From: Paenibacillus abyssi
Lineage (GTDB): Bacteria > Bacillota > Bacilli > Paenibacillales > Paenibacillaceae
Assembly (NCBI RefSeq): GCF_014640295.1
Contig: NZ_BMGR01000008.1
Location: 186,001 to 250,000 of the forward strand
DNA: 64,000 bases
Direction of reading: 5' to 3'
Shown one piece after another: positions 8,436-18,892 of the stretch. The position numbers and the translations under genes are program-made. Numbering within the stretch: the first letter of the stretch is position 1; each line of letters opens with the position of its first letter. The notes beneath the pieces are model-generated. The model worked only from the letters and a program-made list of their open reading frames with translations, made no database searches and was not told the origin of the DNA.

Positions 8436-9269
8436 ATGGAACTGCGTCACGCGACAAACCCGACCGATTTTAAAGCCTATACAACGGAAAGGCTGAGAAA
8501 AGATTTCTTGATCGAAAACTTGTTCCAGGAAGGACAAGTCTCGATGGTATATACCCATTACGACCGAATGGTCGTCGGCGGTGCGGTGCCGGTGAAGGAG
8601 CCTTTGGAGATTGAAGCGGCTGCGACGCTTAAAACGGAGTATTTTCTGGAGCGCAGAGAGGCAGGCTTCCTGAATATCGGTGAAGGGGAAGCGGTGATTA
8701 CAGCCGATGGCGAGACCTATGAATTGGGTAAGCTGGACGTATTATATGTAGGTAAAGGTACTCAAAAGGTAACGCTGGCAAGCAAGGATAGCTCAAGCCC
8801 AGCCAAAATCTACTTTTGCTCCTCCCTGGCTCATGCGGCACTGCCGAACAAGAAGCTTGCGATTAGCGATGCGACTCCAAACCATATGGGCTCGACTGAA
8901 ACGTCGAATGAACGGACGATTTATCAGTACATTCATGCCGACGGCATTCAAAGCTGCCAATTGATGCTGGGGGTTACCCTGTTCAAGCCGGGCAGTGTAT
9001 GGAATACGATGCCGGCCCATGTGCACGACCGTCGGATGGAAGCGTACCTGTATTTTGATATGAAACCGGAAACCCGGGTGATGCATTTCATGGGTGAGCC
9101 TTCCGAGACAAGGCATCTTGTGGTGGCCAATGAACAAGCGATCATCTCGCCGCCATGGTCGATCCATTCCGGAGCGGGCACAAGCAGCTATTCATTCTGC
9201 TGGTCGATGGCGGGAGAGAACTATACGTTCAAGGATATGGATTTCATCGCCATGGATGCGTTAAAATAG
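8436..9269 (+). CDS. kduI: 5-dehydro-4-deoxy-D-glucuronate isomerase
   Basis: About 277 residues that match KduI along the whole length: start MELRHATNPTDFKAYTTERL, ENLFQEGQVSMVYTHYDR, and the cupin zinc-site region PAHVHDRRMEAYLYFD with the later IHSGAGTSSYSFCWSMAGEN. It converts 5-keto-4-deoxyuronate to 2,5-diketo-3-deoxygluconate in pectin or glycosaminoglycan breakdown. ATG 8436 has AGGAGG upstream and is preferred over the longer frame. It is followed by a DeoR regulator and kduD, an apparent uronate cluster. Confidence 0.93.
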   Translation: MELRHATNPTDFKAYTTERLRKDFLIENLFQEGQVSMVYTHYDRMVVGGAVPVKEPLEIEAAATLKTEYFLERREAGFLNIGEGEAVITADGETYELGKLDVLYVGKGTQKVTLASKDSSSPAKIYFCSSLAHAALPNKKLAISDATPNHMGSTETSNERTIYQYIHADGIQSCQLMLGVTLFKPGSVWNTMPAHVHDRRMEAYLYFDMKPETRVMHFMGEPSETRHLVVANEQAIISPPWSIHSGAGTSSYSFCWSMAGENYTFKDMDFIAMDALK

Positions 9270-9308
9270 CGGCATGAAGCTTTAAAGCTGCGACAAGGGG
9301 GAACATTC

Positions 9309-10064
9309 ATGCTGGCTGCACAGCGTCACCGTCATATTATTGAACGACTGGAACGGGACGGAAGCGTCAAAGTATCCGAGCTTAGTGAATGGTTCCAGGT
9401 CACGGAGAAGACAGTTCGCGAAGATCTCGAAAAGCTGGAGGAAAAAGGGCTGCTCAAACGGATTCATGGCGGAGCCGTCCTTGAAGCCGAGGGGGAGGAT
9501 AGCCTCCTGCCGCTGCAAATTCCGAATGTGAGGCGAGGGAGTGAGAAAGCCGCGATTGCCGAGCGGGCGCTGCAATTGATCGAGCCGGGCGATATTATCG
9601 CTTTGGATGCAGGCAGCACCACGCTGGAAATTGCCAAAAAACTTAAAAATATGCCGCTTACGGTATTAACGAACGATCTGCTCATCATCCGCGAGCTGAT
9701 CGCCAAGGAGCAGATCCGCTTGGTTGTGCCGGGCGGATATCGGCAGAACAATCTATTGATCGGCAGCGGCGATCAGGAATGGATCAGCCGTCTCAATGTG
9801 CACAAGCTGTTCTTGTCCACGACTGGCATCCATGTGGAATATGGATTGACGATCTTCACTGAAGAGCTGGCCAAGCTGAAAAAGCTGTATATGGCGAATG
9901 CAAAGCGCATTTACTGTGTGGCGGATCACAGCAAATTCGATAAAGGCGCCTTAATTACGTTTGCCGGATTAGAGGATGTGGACTGCATCATCACCGACAA
10001 CGGCCTGGATGCCGAAATTGCGGCGAAGTATCAAGCGCACTTGGCGCAGCTGATTCAGGCTTGA
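9309..10064 (+). CDS. DeoR/GlpR-family transcriptional repressor
   Basis: 251 residues. The N-terminal DeoR winged helix (RHRHIIERLERDGSVKVSEL and VTEKTVREDLEKLEEKGLLK) is followed by the signature RIHGGAV and a C-terminal sugar-phosphate sensor domain (IALDAGSTTLEIAKKL, LLIGSGDQEW, DHSKFDKGA). It lies 39 bases after kduI and 138 bases before kduD, so it most likely represses this uronate cluster; the effector would be a phosphorylated or keto-sugar intermediate. Confidence 0.9.
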   Translation: MLAAQRHRHIIERLERDGSVKVSELSEWFQVTEKTVREDLEKLEEKGLLKRIHGGAVLEAEGEDSLLPLQIPNVRRGSEKAAIAERALQLIEPGDIIALDAGSTTLEIAKKLKNMPLTVLTNDLLIIRELIAKEQIRLVVPGGYRQNNLLIGSGDQEWISRLNVHKLFLSTTGIHVEYGLTIFTEELAKLKKLYMANAKRIYCVADHSKFDKGALITFAGLEDVDCIITDNGLDAEIAAKYQAHLAQLIQA

Positions 10065-10202
10065 TCTAATCTTATAATACGACTAAAGCGCAGATAGCGG
10101 ATTCATGCTGGAGAAGCGACGGCGATCGGAAGCATGAACCGGATCTCGTAGCGATCTACTCACTGTATTAGCGGTTTATTCAATTATTCAAGGAGGCTAA
10201 CG

Positions 10203-10958
10203 ATGAGCCAGTTTGATTTGTCGGGGAAAACAGCCGTCGTGACAGGAGCAGGACGCGGCTTGGGCAAAGCGATCGCACTGGGACTGGCAGAGGCGGGAGC
10301 GGATGTCGTGCTCGTCACCAACCGTTCGTCAGCGGATGATGTGAAGCGCGAGATTGAAGCGCTCGGAAGACGCGCATTAGCGGTTCAAGCCGATGTGGGA
10401 GACCGCAGTCAACTGCCGGGTATTATAGAGCAGGCGTTACAGCATTTTGGCAGGATTGATATCCTAGTTAATAATGCGGGCATCATCCGCCGCACGCCTG
10501 CCGTTGATCATGCCTATACGGATTGGCAGGAGGTGCTGGATGTCAACTTGAATTCGGTTTTTACCTTATGCCAATTAGCGGGTAAAGAAATGATCAGGCA
10601 AGGCTCCGGCAAGATTATCAATATCGCTTCGATGTTGTCCTTTCAAGGGGGCATCACAGTGCCTGGCTATACTGCCAGCAAGCATGCTGTAGCCGGATTG
10701 ACGAAAGCGCTGGCTAATGAATGGGCCTCCAAGGGCATTCAAGTGAACGCGATCGCGCCTGGTTATATGAGCACGGATAATACGGAAGCGCTCCGTGATG
10801 ATCCGGTTCGAAGCAAACAGATATTGGAGAGAATTCCGGCGGGCCGTTGGGGGGAACTGCAGGACATGAAAGGTCCGGCTGTATTCCTGGCATCCTCCGC
10901 AGCAGATTATATGAACGGGCATATCTTATGTGTAGATGGAGGCTGGATGGTCAGATAG
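10203..10958 (+). CDS. kduD: 2-dehydro-3-deoxy-D-gluconate 5-dehydrogenase (SDR)
   Basis: 251 residues of the short-chain dehydrogenase family. It has the NAD(P) motif TGAGRGLG at residues about 16-23, NNAG, a catalytic Ser in INIASMLSF and YTASKHAV. The ending MNGHILCVDGGWMVR is typical of KduD. It reduces 2,5-diketo-3-deoxygluconate to KDG, the step after KduI, and the kduI neighbourhood supports the specific name. The ribosome site is CAAGGAGGCTAACG. An inverted repeat and T-rich tail follow at 10996-11050. Confidence 0.85.
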   Translation: MSQFDLSGKTAVVTGAGRGLGKAIALGLAEAGADVVLVTNRSSADDVKREIEALGRRALAVQADVGDRSQLPGIIEQALQHFGRIDILVNNAGIIRRTPAVDHAYTDWQEVLDVNLNSVFTLCQLAGKEMIRQGSGKIINIASMLSFQGGITVPGYTASKHAVAGLTKALANEWASKGIQVNAIAPGYMSTDNTEALRDDPVRSKQILERIPAGRWGELQDMKGPAVFLASSAADYMNGHILCVDGGWMVR

Positions 10959-10995
10959 CCTTCACTTATACATCCCGGCTGATACAGCCGCTTTT

Positions 10996-11050
10996 GAAAT
11001 AACAAGATTATCCTGCTGCCCAGCCGGATCCGATCTTGTTATTTCTTTAC
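10996..11050 (+). terminator. terminator after kduD
   Basis: A 13-base stem (GAAATAACAAGAT against ATCTTGTTATTTC) with a loop of 24 bases, followed by TTTA, just past kduD. The stem is AT-rich, so strength is uncertain. Confidence 0.5.
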
Positions 11051-11227
11051 TATGAACCCGCTTCTCAGGAAGAACGGGTTAGAAATGTATATGCTGAATG
11101 CCAGAGATCGGCAATTATGGGGCAGCATGCTGTTTTTTCGGATAATCCGACGGATCCATAACGTTATCGCTCATAAGCGGTGTGATAAGATAATCTTGTC
11201 AATCAATATGGTTGCAGGGGGAATGAA

Positions 11228-12451
11228 ATGGGGTTATCTGCAAGGTGGTCTTGGCTAAGAGGAACGCCTGTACCGCCGGAACGCAGGCTGTCGGGTGAAG
11301 CGGTCATATCGCTTGTTATTCACGGTTGTTTTCAGTTCGGGGCCTCGATGTCAGCGCTGTTCCTTAACCTTTATTTATGGCGGTTGACAGAGGATTTATG
11401 GGTGAACGGAATGTACAATGCCATCGTTTATTTCATCACCCCGTTTGCTTTTGCATTAGGCGGCTGGATTGCCAAGAAGAAGGATCGGATGTTGACTTAC
11501 CGGCTTGGTATCGTCCTGATCGCTTTATTTTATTTGGTCGTCATATTATCACAAGAAAGAGTAGCCGAACACTTCATCGCGTTTGCAATATTCAGCGGAT
11601 TGGCCCAAGGCTTTTATTGGATGGGATATCTCGTATTGATGTATGATGTGTCCAGTGATACGAACCGCATCCGATTCCTGGCGATTAATATGATGGTGTT
11701 TAACGCAGCGGGGCTTGCAGGGCCTGCTTTGGCCGGGTACGTAATCTCGCTGAACGAAGGGCTGCAAGGATATATGATTACGTTTACAATCGCGTTTATC
11801 ATGTTCTTGGTCGCTTCATTTATCAGCTTCCGGATCCCAATGGTGAATTCTCACCATAAAGCGTATTATTTAAAATTCGTCGGTTTGCTGATGCGAAGAA
11901 ATCATTTATGGGTAAAGGCGCTGATTGGTTTCTTCGTGCTTGGTCTTCTGCAGGGAATCATGCTGTTCCTGCCCAACATTCTGCTGTTTCAAACGGTCGG
12001 CAGAGAGGATTGGGTCGGTTATTTCGGTGTGATGTTCGCTTTTCTTACCGTCGGTACCGGTTATATGATCTCCCGCAAAGCAAAAGAGCAATACGCCCGC
12101 AGTTATGTGCTTACGTCATCGGTTGGGGTCATTTGCGGGGCGTCTGTCCTGATGCTGGATATCCGGCTTTGGACGGTCGTCACTTTTATGGTTGTTTACT
12201 CACTGTGCAATCCGCTGACGGTCAACACTTTAACCTCATATTACTATCGGATTATGGGGGAGCTCCCGCTCAAAGGGCAGCTTCGCATCGAATCCGTCGT
12301 TATGCGAGAGGTCTTTCTGAATGCCGGACGCGTCCTGTCGATTTTGCTGCTGCTTGTATTGGCTCAGGATCTCGAGTCCGCAAAAATACCGTTCGTGCTG
12401 TTCGCGGCCGCTCTGATTCAGTTGAACCTCGTGTGGCTTATTAAAAGGTAG
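11228..12451 (+). CDS. MFS-family transporter
   Basis: 407 residues with about eleven or twelve hydrophobic helices. A typical MFS loop (WIAKKKDRMLTYR, near residue 80) follows the second helix. The N-terminal half (MSALFLNLYLWRLTEDLW, GLAQGFYWMGYLVLMYDVSS) resembles uncharacterised Paenibacillus and Bacillus MFS permeases. Substrate unknown. ATG 11228 has GCAGGGGGAA upstream. It starts well after the kduD terminator and appears monocistronic. Confidence 0.8.
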   Translation: MGLSARWSWLRGTPVPPERRLSGEAVISLVIHGCFQFGASMSALFLNLYLWRLTEDLWVNGMYNAIVYFITPFAFALGGWIAKKKDRMLTYRLGIVLIALFYLVVILSQERVAEHFIAFAIFSGLAQGFYWMGYLVLMYDVSSDTNRIRFLAINMMVFNAAGLAGPALAGYVISLNEGLQGYMITFTIAFIMFLVASFISFRIPMVNSHHKAYYLKFVGLLMRRNHLWVKALIGFFVLGLLQGIMLFLPNILLFQTVGREDWVGYFGVMFAFLTVGTGYMISRKAKEQYARSYVLTSSVGVICGASVLMLDIRLWTVVTFMVVYSLCNPLTVNTLTSYYYRIMGELPLKGQLRIESVVMREVFLNAGRVLSILLLLVLAQDLESAKIPFVLFAAALIQLNLVWLIKR

Positions 12452-12460
12452 TCCGAATAA

Positions 12461-12483
12461 TCAGCCATGTGAGGAATGGCTGA
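12461..12483 (+). terminator. weak hairpin after the MFS gene
   Basis: TCAGCCAT...ATGGCTGA forms an 8-base stem with a 7-base loop; only a short T-rich tail follows, so the terminator call is tentative. Confidence 0.35.
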
Positions 12484-12548
12484 GTGTTTCGCTTCGGGCA
12501 CTTTGGGTTACATACATAGTGGACTGTAAAAAATGAAGGTGTGATAGG

Positions 12549-13133
12549 ATGAAAAAGTTTTTCCGGCGGTTAATCATTTTTGTTATTATATTGGTTATAT
12601 TAGTGGTATTGGCGGGCTGGGGATTAACCCGGTATGTCGCGCCCCGGGAGCAATTGGATTTGAATGCGGCTCCGCTTGATCTGCGGCAAAAAGCGACCGA
12701 TATGGCGCTTCAGATGAATCCGGAGCTTACACTCACGGAAGAGGATATTAACAACCTGATCAAAAGCCACTTGGGCGATAATCGCATGCTCGCACCGGAT
12801 GTCCGGTTGGATGGGGCGAGGTTCGAGCTGCAAAGCGACGTGCTGACCGCTCATGTGAATGTTACCTATATGGGACAAATAGAAGCAGCCGCGGTTGCCG
12901 AATACCGGTTGGTATGGGAAAAGCCGAATTTGCGGGCCGTTCCGGAGCGATTGGCGATCCGCGACATTCCGCTTCCTGCAGACGGGATGCAGGAGCTGGT
13001 CATTCCTTTGGGAAGCCAACTTCCGGAAATGCTTGAGGTTCGCGGGGTATATTTTGACCCGGACCGGATTCGTATCGCTTTTCAGGCCAATTTACCGGAC
13101 ATGCAGGATCTGTTAGGCCAGCTTAAAAAATAG
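12549..13133 (+). CDS. membrane-anchored protein resembling YpmS/DUF2140
   Basis: 194 residues. One N-terminal transmembrane helix (IIFVIILVILVVLAGWGLTRY, about residues 9-29) anchors a roughly 160-residue extracytoplasmic domain with alternating hydrophobic beta strands (DVRLDGARFELQSDVLTAHV, VRGVYFDPDRIRIAF). The architecture resembles YpmS-like DUF2140 proteins, but identity is not certain. The ribosome site is AAGGTGTGATAGG before the ATG. It ends before the terminator upstream of groES. Confidence 0.6.
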   Translation: MKKFFRRLIIFVIILVILVVLAGWGLTRYVAPREQLDLNAAPLDLRQKATDMALQMNPELTLTEEDINNLIKSHLGDNRMLAPDVRLDGARFELQSDVLTAHVNVTYMGQIEAAAVAEYRLVWEKPNLRAVPERLAIRDIPLPADGMQELVIPLGSQLPEMLEVRGVYFDPDRIRIAFQANLPDMQDLLGQLKK

Positions 13134-13200
13134 CGAATGGGAAAATTCATAGCTTACACGATAAGTCTAATGCTGTTATAAATAATCGGTTTATGGCGAG

Positions 13201-13234
13201 AATGGATAGAGGAATGCCTCTATCCATTCTTTTC
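13201..13234 (+). terminator. terminator upstream of the groES promoter
   Basis: A perfect 12-base stem (AATGGATAGAGG/CCTCTATCCATT) with a 4-base loop and CTTTT tail isolates the groESL promoter from the previous gene. Confidence 0.8.
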
Positions 13235-13299
13235 GTTGCAGCATGAATTCCCCCCGCTATCCCATGTTGTAAAATTTCATGAATTCAGAACGAAAAGAC

Positions 13300-13328
13300 T
13301 TGAAATATTTGCTCAAAATGAGTATTAT
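13300..13328 (+). promoter_or_regulatory. sigma-A promoter of groESL
   Basis: The -35 element is TTGAAA (13300-13305) and the -10 element TATTAT (13323-13328), with an exact 17-base spacer. The predicted start at about 13335 lies just before the CIRCE operator. Confidence 0.8.
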
Positions 13329-13339
13329 AAAAATGGTTA

Positions 13340-13366
13340 TTAGCACTAGACCTCATCGAGTGCTAA
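13340..13366 (+). promoter_or_regulatory. CIRCE element (HrcA operator)
   Basis: TTAGCACTA, nine bases, then GAGTGCTAA. This is the HrcA-binding inverted repeat with one departure from the consensus (last base of the left arm is A not C). It sits in the 5' untranslated region, so groESL is expected to be repressed by HrcA and induced by heat. Confidence 0.9.
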
Positions 13367-13408
13367 TAAAAAAATAAGGATCAAATTTCAGAAGGAGGCT
13401 ATTTTTTC

Positions 13409-13690
13409 ATGATCAGACCTTTAGGTGAACGCGTATTGATCGAGCCGATCGCGAAAGAGGAGACGACCGCTAGCGGTATCGTGCTGCCAGACACAGCAAA
13501 AGAAAAGCCGCAAGAAGGCAAAGTTATTGCTGTAGGTAAAGGTACGCAAAAGGACGGCGTTTTCGTAGCTTTGGAAGTGAAAGAGGGCGACCGCGTCATT
13601 TTCTCCAAATACGCTGGCACAGAAATCAAATACGAAGGAAAAGAGTATTTGATTATGAAGGAAAGCGATATTCACGCGATCTTGGGATAA
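13409..13690 (+). CDS. groES: co-chaperonin GroES (10 kDa)
   Basis: 93 residues, the standard length. It carries the N-terminal [14 protein letters not shown], a mobile loop around residues 20-33 ([14 protein letters not shown]) and the C-terminal [14 protein letters not shown]. It caps the GroEL ring. It is first gene of a CIRCE-regulated operon, with AGAAGGAGG before the ATG. groEL follows after 75 bases. Confidence 0.97.
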   Translation: MIRPLGERVLIEPIAKEETTASGIVLPDTAKEKPQEGKVIAVGKGTQKDGVFVALEVKEGDRVIFSKYAGTEIKYEGKEYLIMKESDIHAILG

Positions 13691-13750
13691 GCCCACGTTT
13701 TGAAACCCATATATAATGTTATTTCTTACTTAACTCGTTTCAAAATCTAA

Positions 13751-15403
<1,653 letters not shown>

Positions 15404-15488
15404 TATGAGGGCTGAGCCCTTGCGCAGCAAGGGCTTCTCCTCGGGGCAACACTGATTGCCCACATTTTGCCCACATTGTGTAAAAGAA

Positions 15489-15540
15489 GACACCTTAGAG
15501 AAAACGGGATTTACGTCCCGTGTTTCTCTAAGGTGTCTTT
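15489..15540 (+). terminator. groESL terminator
   Basis: A 15-base stem (GACACCTTAGAGAAA against TTTCTCTAAGGTGTC) with an additional inner CGGGA/TCCCG pairing, followed by five T. It lies 85 bases after groEL. Confidence 0.9.
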
Positions 15541-15919
15541 TTGCGTAATATCAGAGATGTCTTTATAATGTGAAAAATATCTGCTTCAAGAAGGCAAGGA
15601 CTAGACGAACGGGCAGTTAAGTGTAGCTCGAACCGAAACCCAATTTCTAACATTGACCACTTCCCTAAAACACCTTATTATGGTAACAAATAGTGAGGGT
15701 GGGATATGTGCAGTGATGATGATGGCTGTGTTTCTGACAGAGGTTAAAGGTTAATATTAACCGAATAACGTACGTGCGTGATTAAAGCACTCAGCTGCTT
15801 ATAGTTGGGTTAGGTTTGCTTTGTCTCGTTCGTGCCACCTCTCATGAACACCATCACTGCTTTCGTAATGAATGAGCGAGACAAAGTATTTATTTTGTTT
15901 CGACTTTGCTACGTTTGAA

Positions 15920-15956
15920 GAGCCGTGAGTGAACAATTGTTCATTCACGGCTTTTC
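15920..15956 (+). terminator. hairpin between groEL and the APH gene
   Basis: GCCGTGAGTGAACAATTGTTCATTCACGGC forms a near-perfect 15-base stem with only the central bases unpaired, followed by TTTTCTCT. No plus-strand gene lies immediately upstream, so its role is unclear; it could be residue of a lost gene. Confidence 0.5.
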
Positions 15957-16026
15957 TCTGTTCGAGCACTCTTGTAATTGTTTTTGCTGAACTCAAACTA
16001 TACTTTAATAAACGGGAGATGGAACG

Positions 16027-16953
16027 ATGACAGCATACGAGAAACCTAGTTTGGACATGAGAGAAATCGAAACCGTATTACTGAAACATCTCGGACCCGG
16101 TGCGGCTGAAATTACGCCAATGGCCGGCGGCAACTTGAGCAGCGTGTTTTCCTTCGTTCACGAAGGCAAAGGTTATGTCGTGAAATTTAGCGATCTGGAA
16201 GGAGCGTACGAGACGGAAAGCTATGTCTCTGACTTGTTGTCTGGTCAGGATATCCCTTTTCCAAAATGTTTCGCGCTGGGGAAAACCGGCCGGTTGGCCT
16301 ACATGATCTTGAAAAGGATGGACGGACGAAATCTAAGCGATTACACGGCAGAGGAACAGGTTCGTCAATTACCGGAACTTATCGGCATCTTGACCAAGTT
16401 GGCAGCTGTGGACATCAGGGCAACGAACGGGTACGGGTGGATCGGGTCTGACGGTAATGGAGTTTACGATTCTTGGAAGGAATTCGTCGTTGCCTTCAAT
16501 GCGGAAGATCAGACGGGGACGTTCTGGGAGAACTGGTACGACCTGTATCGAACGTCTTGCTTGGAGAGAGACGTATTCGAAGAAATCTATAACCGCTTGT
16601 TGGCCTATGTACCGTATAATGAACTGCACAGGGGCTTTATCCACGGGGATTTCCACCAGTGGAATATTTTGTCCGACGGCACACGGATCACCGGTATCAT
16701 CGATGGGAATTGCCTATATGGCGACTCTCTCGTGGATCTTGCAATTCTCGATCGACATATGCCGTCGAGTGGCGTCATTCAGGCGTATCAAGACTATCAA
16801 GCGAAAGTTGGAATCTCAATTCCTTATTTTAAGGAGAGGCTACTCGGCGCCTATTATTTCAAGGGACTCGATGGACTTCGATTTTACGCTAAAATGGGAT
16901 GGAGTGACGCCTATAAAGGCACGCGACATTTTCTTCTAAATCTGAAAGCTTGA
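16027..16953 (+). CDS. aminoglycoside phosphotransferase-family kinase
   Basis: 308 residues. The phosphotransferase catalytic motif is HGDFHQWNIL with a following IIDGN (catalytic Asp and metal-binding Asp); the N-lobe contains YVVKFSDLEG. Overall layout resembles hygromycin B kinases and other APH enzymes, some of which give aminoglycoside resistance while others phosphorylate sugars or lipids. The actual substrate is unknown. GGGAGATGGAACG precedes the ATG. It stands at the left flank of the AT-rich island. Confidence 0.75.
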   Translation: MTAYEKPSLDMREIETVLLKHLGPGAAEITPMAGGNLSSVFSFVHEGKGYVVKFSDLEGAYETESYVSDLLSGQDIPFPKCFALGKTGRLAYMILKRMDGRNLSDYTAEEQVRQLPELIGILTKLAAVDIRATNGYGWIGSDGNGVYDSWKEFVVAFNAEDQTGTFWENWYDLYRTSCLERDVFEEIYNRLLAYVPYNELHRGFIHGDFHQWNILSDGTRITGIIDGNCLYGDSLVDLAILDRHMPSSGVIQAYQDYQAKVGISIPYFKERLLGAYYFKGLDGLRFYAKMGWSDAYKGTRHFLLNLKA

Positions 16954-17029
16954 CGGACCCCTGAAACCCTTGGATATAAGGATTTCTGAATAATTTGCTA
17001 ACAAAATGCTAAGATGGGTTAAAAAAAAT

Positions 17030-17075
17030 GAGGCTTCTCATTAGTTGATAACTTTTGAGGAGCCTCTTTTTTATT
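17030..17075 (+). terminator. terminator after the APH gene
   Basis: GAGGCTTCTCA pairs with TGAGGAGCCTC, with a 15-base loop and a T run (TTTTTTATTTC). Confidence 0.75.
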
Positions 17076-17143
17076 TCTTGAAGTTATATAAAGGAATAGG
17101 CTCTTAAGTGAATTGACCTTCTGAATGAATATAGAAACGTTAT

Positions 17144-17164
17144 AAATAGTAATATTTACGATTT
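17144..17164. promoter_or_regulatory. Zur-box-like operator 1
   Basis: A 21-base imperfect inverted repeat: AAATAGTAAT, central A, TTTACGATTT. Against the Bacillus Zur consensus (AAATCGTAAT N ATTACGATTT) it differs at two positions. It ends 4 bases before the -35 element of the importer promoter. Confidence 0.65.
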
Positions 17165-17168
17165 GTTA

Positions 17169-17197
17169 TTGACTACCTCTAAAAAAGGAGCTATATT
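17169..17197 (+). promoter_or_regulatory. sigma-A promoter of the importer operon
   Basis: TTGACT (17169-17174), 17-base spacer, TATATT (17192-17197). It is placed between the two Zur-box-like sites, so a bound repressor would cover both sides of the polymerase site. Confidence 0.75.
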
Positions 17198-17211
17198 AAT
17201 AAACGGTAATT

Positions 17212-17232
17212 AAATAGTAATGTTTACGATTT
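17212..17232. promoter_or_regulatory. Zur-box-like operator 2
   Basis: Identical to operator 1 in 20 of 21 bases; only the central base differs (G for A). It lies just after the expected transcription start (about 17204), a classical repressor position. Confidence 0.65.
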
Positions 17233-17332
17233 ATAAATAAACTAAAATAACGTTTTTCTTTTAGAGAGTTAAGAGCTGTCTTTTTTAGTAGGGGGTATTA
17301 AGTAAATTATATTTGTTATAGGAGATGTGGAC

Positions 17333-18883
17333 ATGTTAAACAAGTTTCTTGTGTTTATAATCGCTTGTATTTTAGTCTCAGGTTGTAGCAATCAACAGCA
17401 GAGTAGTAGTTCAGTGAAAGAGGATGTCTCAACTGCTAAATCTACAGAAGCAGAGGACAAGTCAGTTACATTATTGTTCAGTTTTGCCTCTAAAACGATT
17501 GACCCTCACCAAGATTGGATGGGTGTACGTGCGGGAATTGCAGAGACTTTAGTTAAAATTGATGAAAACCTTACTATCAAGCCGTGGCTAGCTGAATCCT
17601 GGGAACAAAAGGATGAAAGAACATGGACGTTTACATTGAGGGAGGGGATTACGTTTCATGATGGTACTCCAGTGAATGGAGAAGCGGTCAAAGCCTCATT
17701 TGAAAGAGTTTTAAGTGTAAATGATGTTATTAGCTCTAGCTTAAAAATAGAATCAATGGAAGCAAATGGTCAAGAAATTACATTTGTTACAAAGGAAGTA
17801 TATCCAGCATTTATATCCGAACTTGTGCACACGAATGCTTCAATTACTAAGGTGGATGTAGAAAACATAAGTGAGCAACCTATTGGTACAGGGCCATTTA
17901 AAGTGGTAGATTTTATATCGGAATCGGAGATTAAGCTAGAGAAATATGCGGACTACTGGGATGGCGCTGCTAAACTTGATAGAGTAACGATTAAATTTAA
18001 CTCTGATGGGAATGTGCGTGCGTTAGCTCTTCAATCTGGTGAAGCTGACCTTGCCTACCATTTACCACCTGAAGCACTAGACCCGATTGAAAGTAAGGAC
18101 AACCTTCGGGTAGAGTCGGTGTCAAGCTTGCGAGTTCATTTTATCCTTTATAATTCAGCAAAGCCGGCTCTGCAAAATTTAAAGGTGCGAAAAGCATTAG
18201 ACTTACTTGTGAATCGCCCTGTTATGGTAAATGAGATTATGAATGGCCATGCTACAGCTGCAAGTGGACCTTTTAATCCTTCTTTTCCATTTGCTTCAGA
18301 GCTTGAACCGGCTAGCTATGATCCAGCTCAAGCTGAAGTTTTATTAAAGGAAGCTGGTTATGAGAAAAACGAAGCTGGAAAACTTGAAAAAGACGGTAAA
18401 GTTCTTCAGTTAACACTTGCGACTTATCAAGGAAGACCTGAACTTCCTTTAATGGCTCAATATATACAGGCTGAAGCAGCAGGTTTAGGAATTGACATCA
18501 ATATAGTAACAGTTGAAAACATTGATAGTTATCTATGGGAGCAACAAGACGAGTGGGATCTGGCAACGTACTCTAACTTAACGGCTCCAAGAGGCGATGG
18601 GGGATACTTCTTTAACGTTGCTTACTTGCCAGAAGGCTCTTTAAACCCTGGGCAAATCAACATTCCAGAGGTAAATGAACTAACGAAACAACTAAATGCA
18701 ACAGCTGACTTGCAAGAACGAATTGCTTTACAAAAGAAAACGGTGGCTATCATTCAGGAGCAACTCCCGCAATCCTTTATTTTACATCCGCATATCATTG
18801 TCGGTGTAAATGAACGGGTAAAAAATTGGAGTCCAGGATCAGAGGAGTATTACTTGATTACAAATTCAATGGATGTTGAATAA
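17333..18883 (+). CDS. substrate-binding lipoprotein, nickel/peptide ABC class
   Basis: 516 residues. The start MLNKFLVFIIACILVSGC is a lipoprotein signal with lipobox LVSGC (Cys at about residue 18). The mature part is a family 5 solute-binding protein: DPHQDWMGVRAGIAETLVKI, WEQKDERTWTFTLREGITFHD and a C-terminal LHPHIIVGV. NikA, CntA and OppA are relatives. ATG 17333 is used because GGAGATG lies at 17321-17327. It is first gene of the Zur-box-like-controlled operon, followed by an internal hairpin. Whether the ligand is a nickel, zinc or cobalt chelate is not readable here. Confidence 0.85.
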   Translation: MLNKFLVFIIACILVSGCSNQQQSSSSVKEDVSTAKSTEAEDKSVTLLFSFASKTIDPHQDWMGVRAGIAETLVKIDENLTIKPWLAESWEQKDERTWTFTLREGITFHDGTPVNGEAVKASFERVLSVNDVISSSLKIESMEANGQEITFVTKEVYPAFISELVHTNASITKVDVENISEQPIGTGPFKVVDFISESEIKLEKYADYWDGAAKLDRVTIKFNSDGNVRALALQSGEADLAYHLPPEALDPIESKDNLRVESVSSLRVHFILYNSAKPALQNLKVRKALDLLVNRPVMVNEIMNGHATAASGPFNPSFPFASELEPASYDPAQAEVLLKEAGYEKNEAGKLEKDGKVLQLTLATYQGRPELPLMAQYIQAEAAGLGIDINIVTVENIDSYLWEQQDEWDLATYSNLTAPRGDGGYFFNVAYLPEGSLNPGQINIPEVNELTKQLNATADLQERIALQKKTVAIIQEQLPQSFILHPHIIVGVNERVKNWSPGSEEYYLITNSMDVE

Positions 18884-18892
18884 GAAAGAATT

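Larger units (their letters stand above)
15404..16026. other. intergenic region after groEL
   Basis: There is no convincing gene in this 620-base stretch. It holds the groEL terminator (15489-15540), a second hairpin at about 15920-15956, and an imperfect inverted CTTTGTCTCG at 15819-15828 and 15875-15884. A 65-residue minus-strand frame lacks a ribosome site. The region is AT-rich compared with groESL. Confidence 0.5.
16954..17332. other. intergenic region with terminator, Zur-like operators and promoter
   Basis: A terminator follows the APH gene (17030-17075). The rest is AT-rich and holds the regulatory region of the importer operon, annotated separately. The long 5' untranslated region (about 17204-17332) has no further gene. 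Confidence 0.7.

Noticed and set aside
11052-11258. 68-residue frame before the MFS gene
   Set aside because: No ribosome site, overlaps the MFS gene start in another frame.
15799-15996. 65-residue minus-strand frame between groEL and the APH gene
   Set aside because: No ribosome site; overlaps a hairpin; composition not gene-like.
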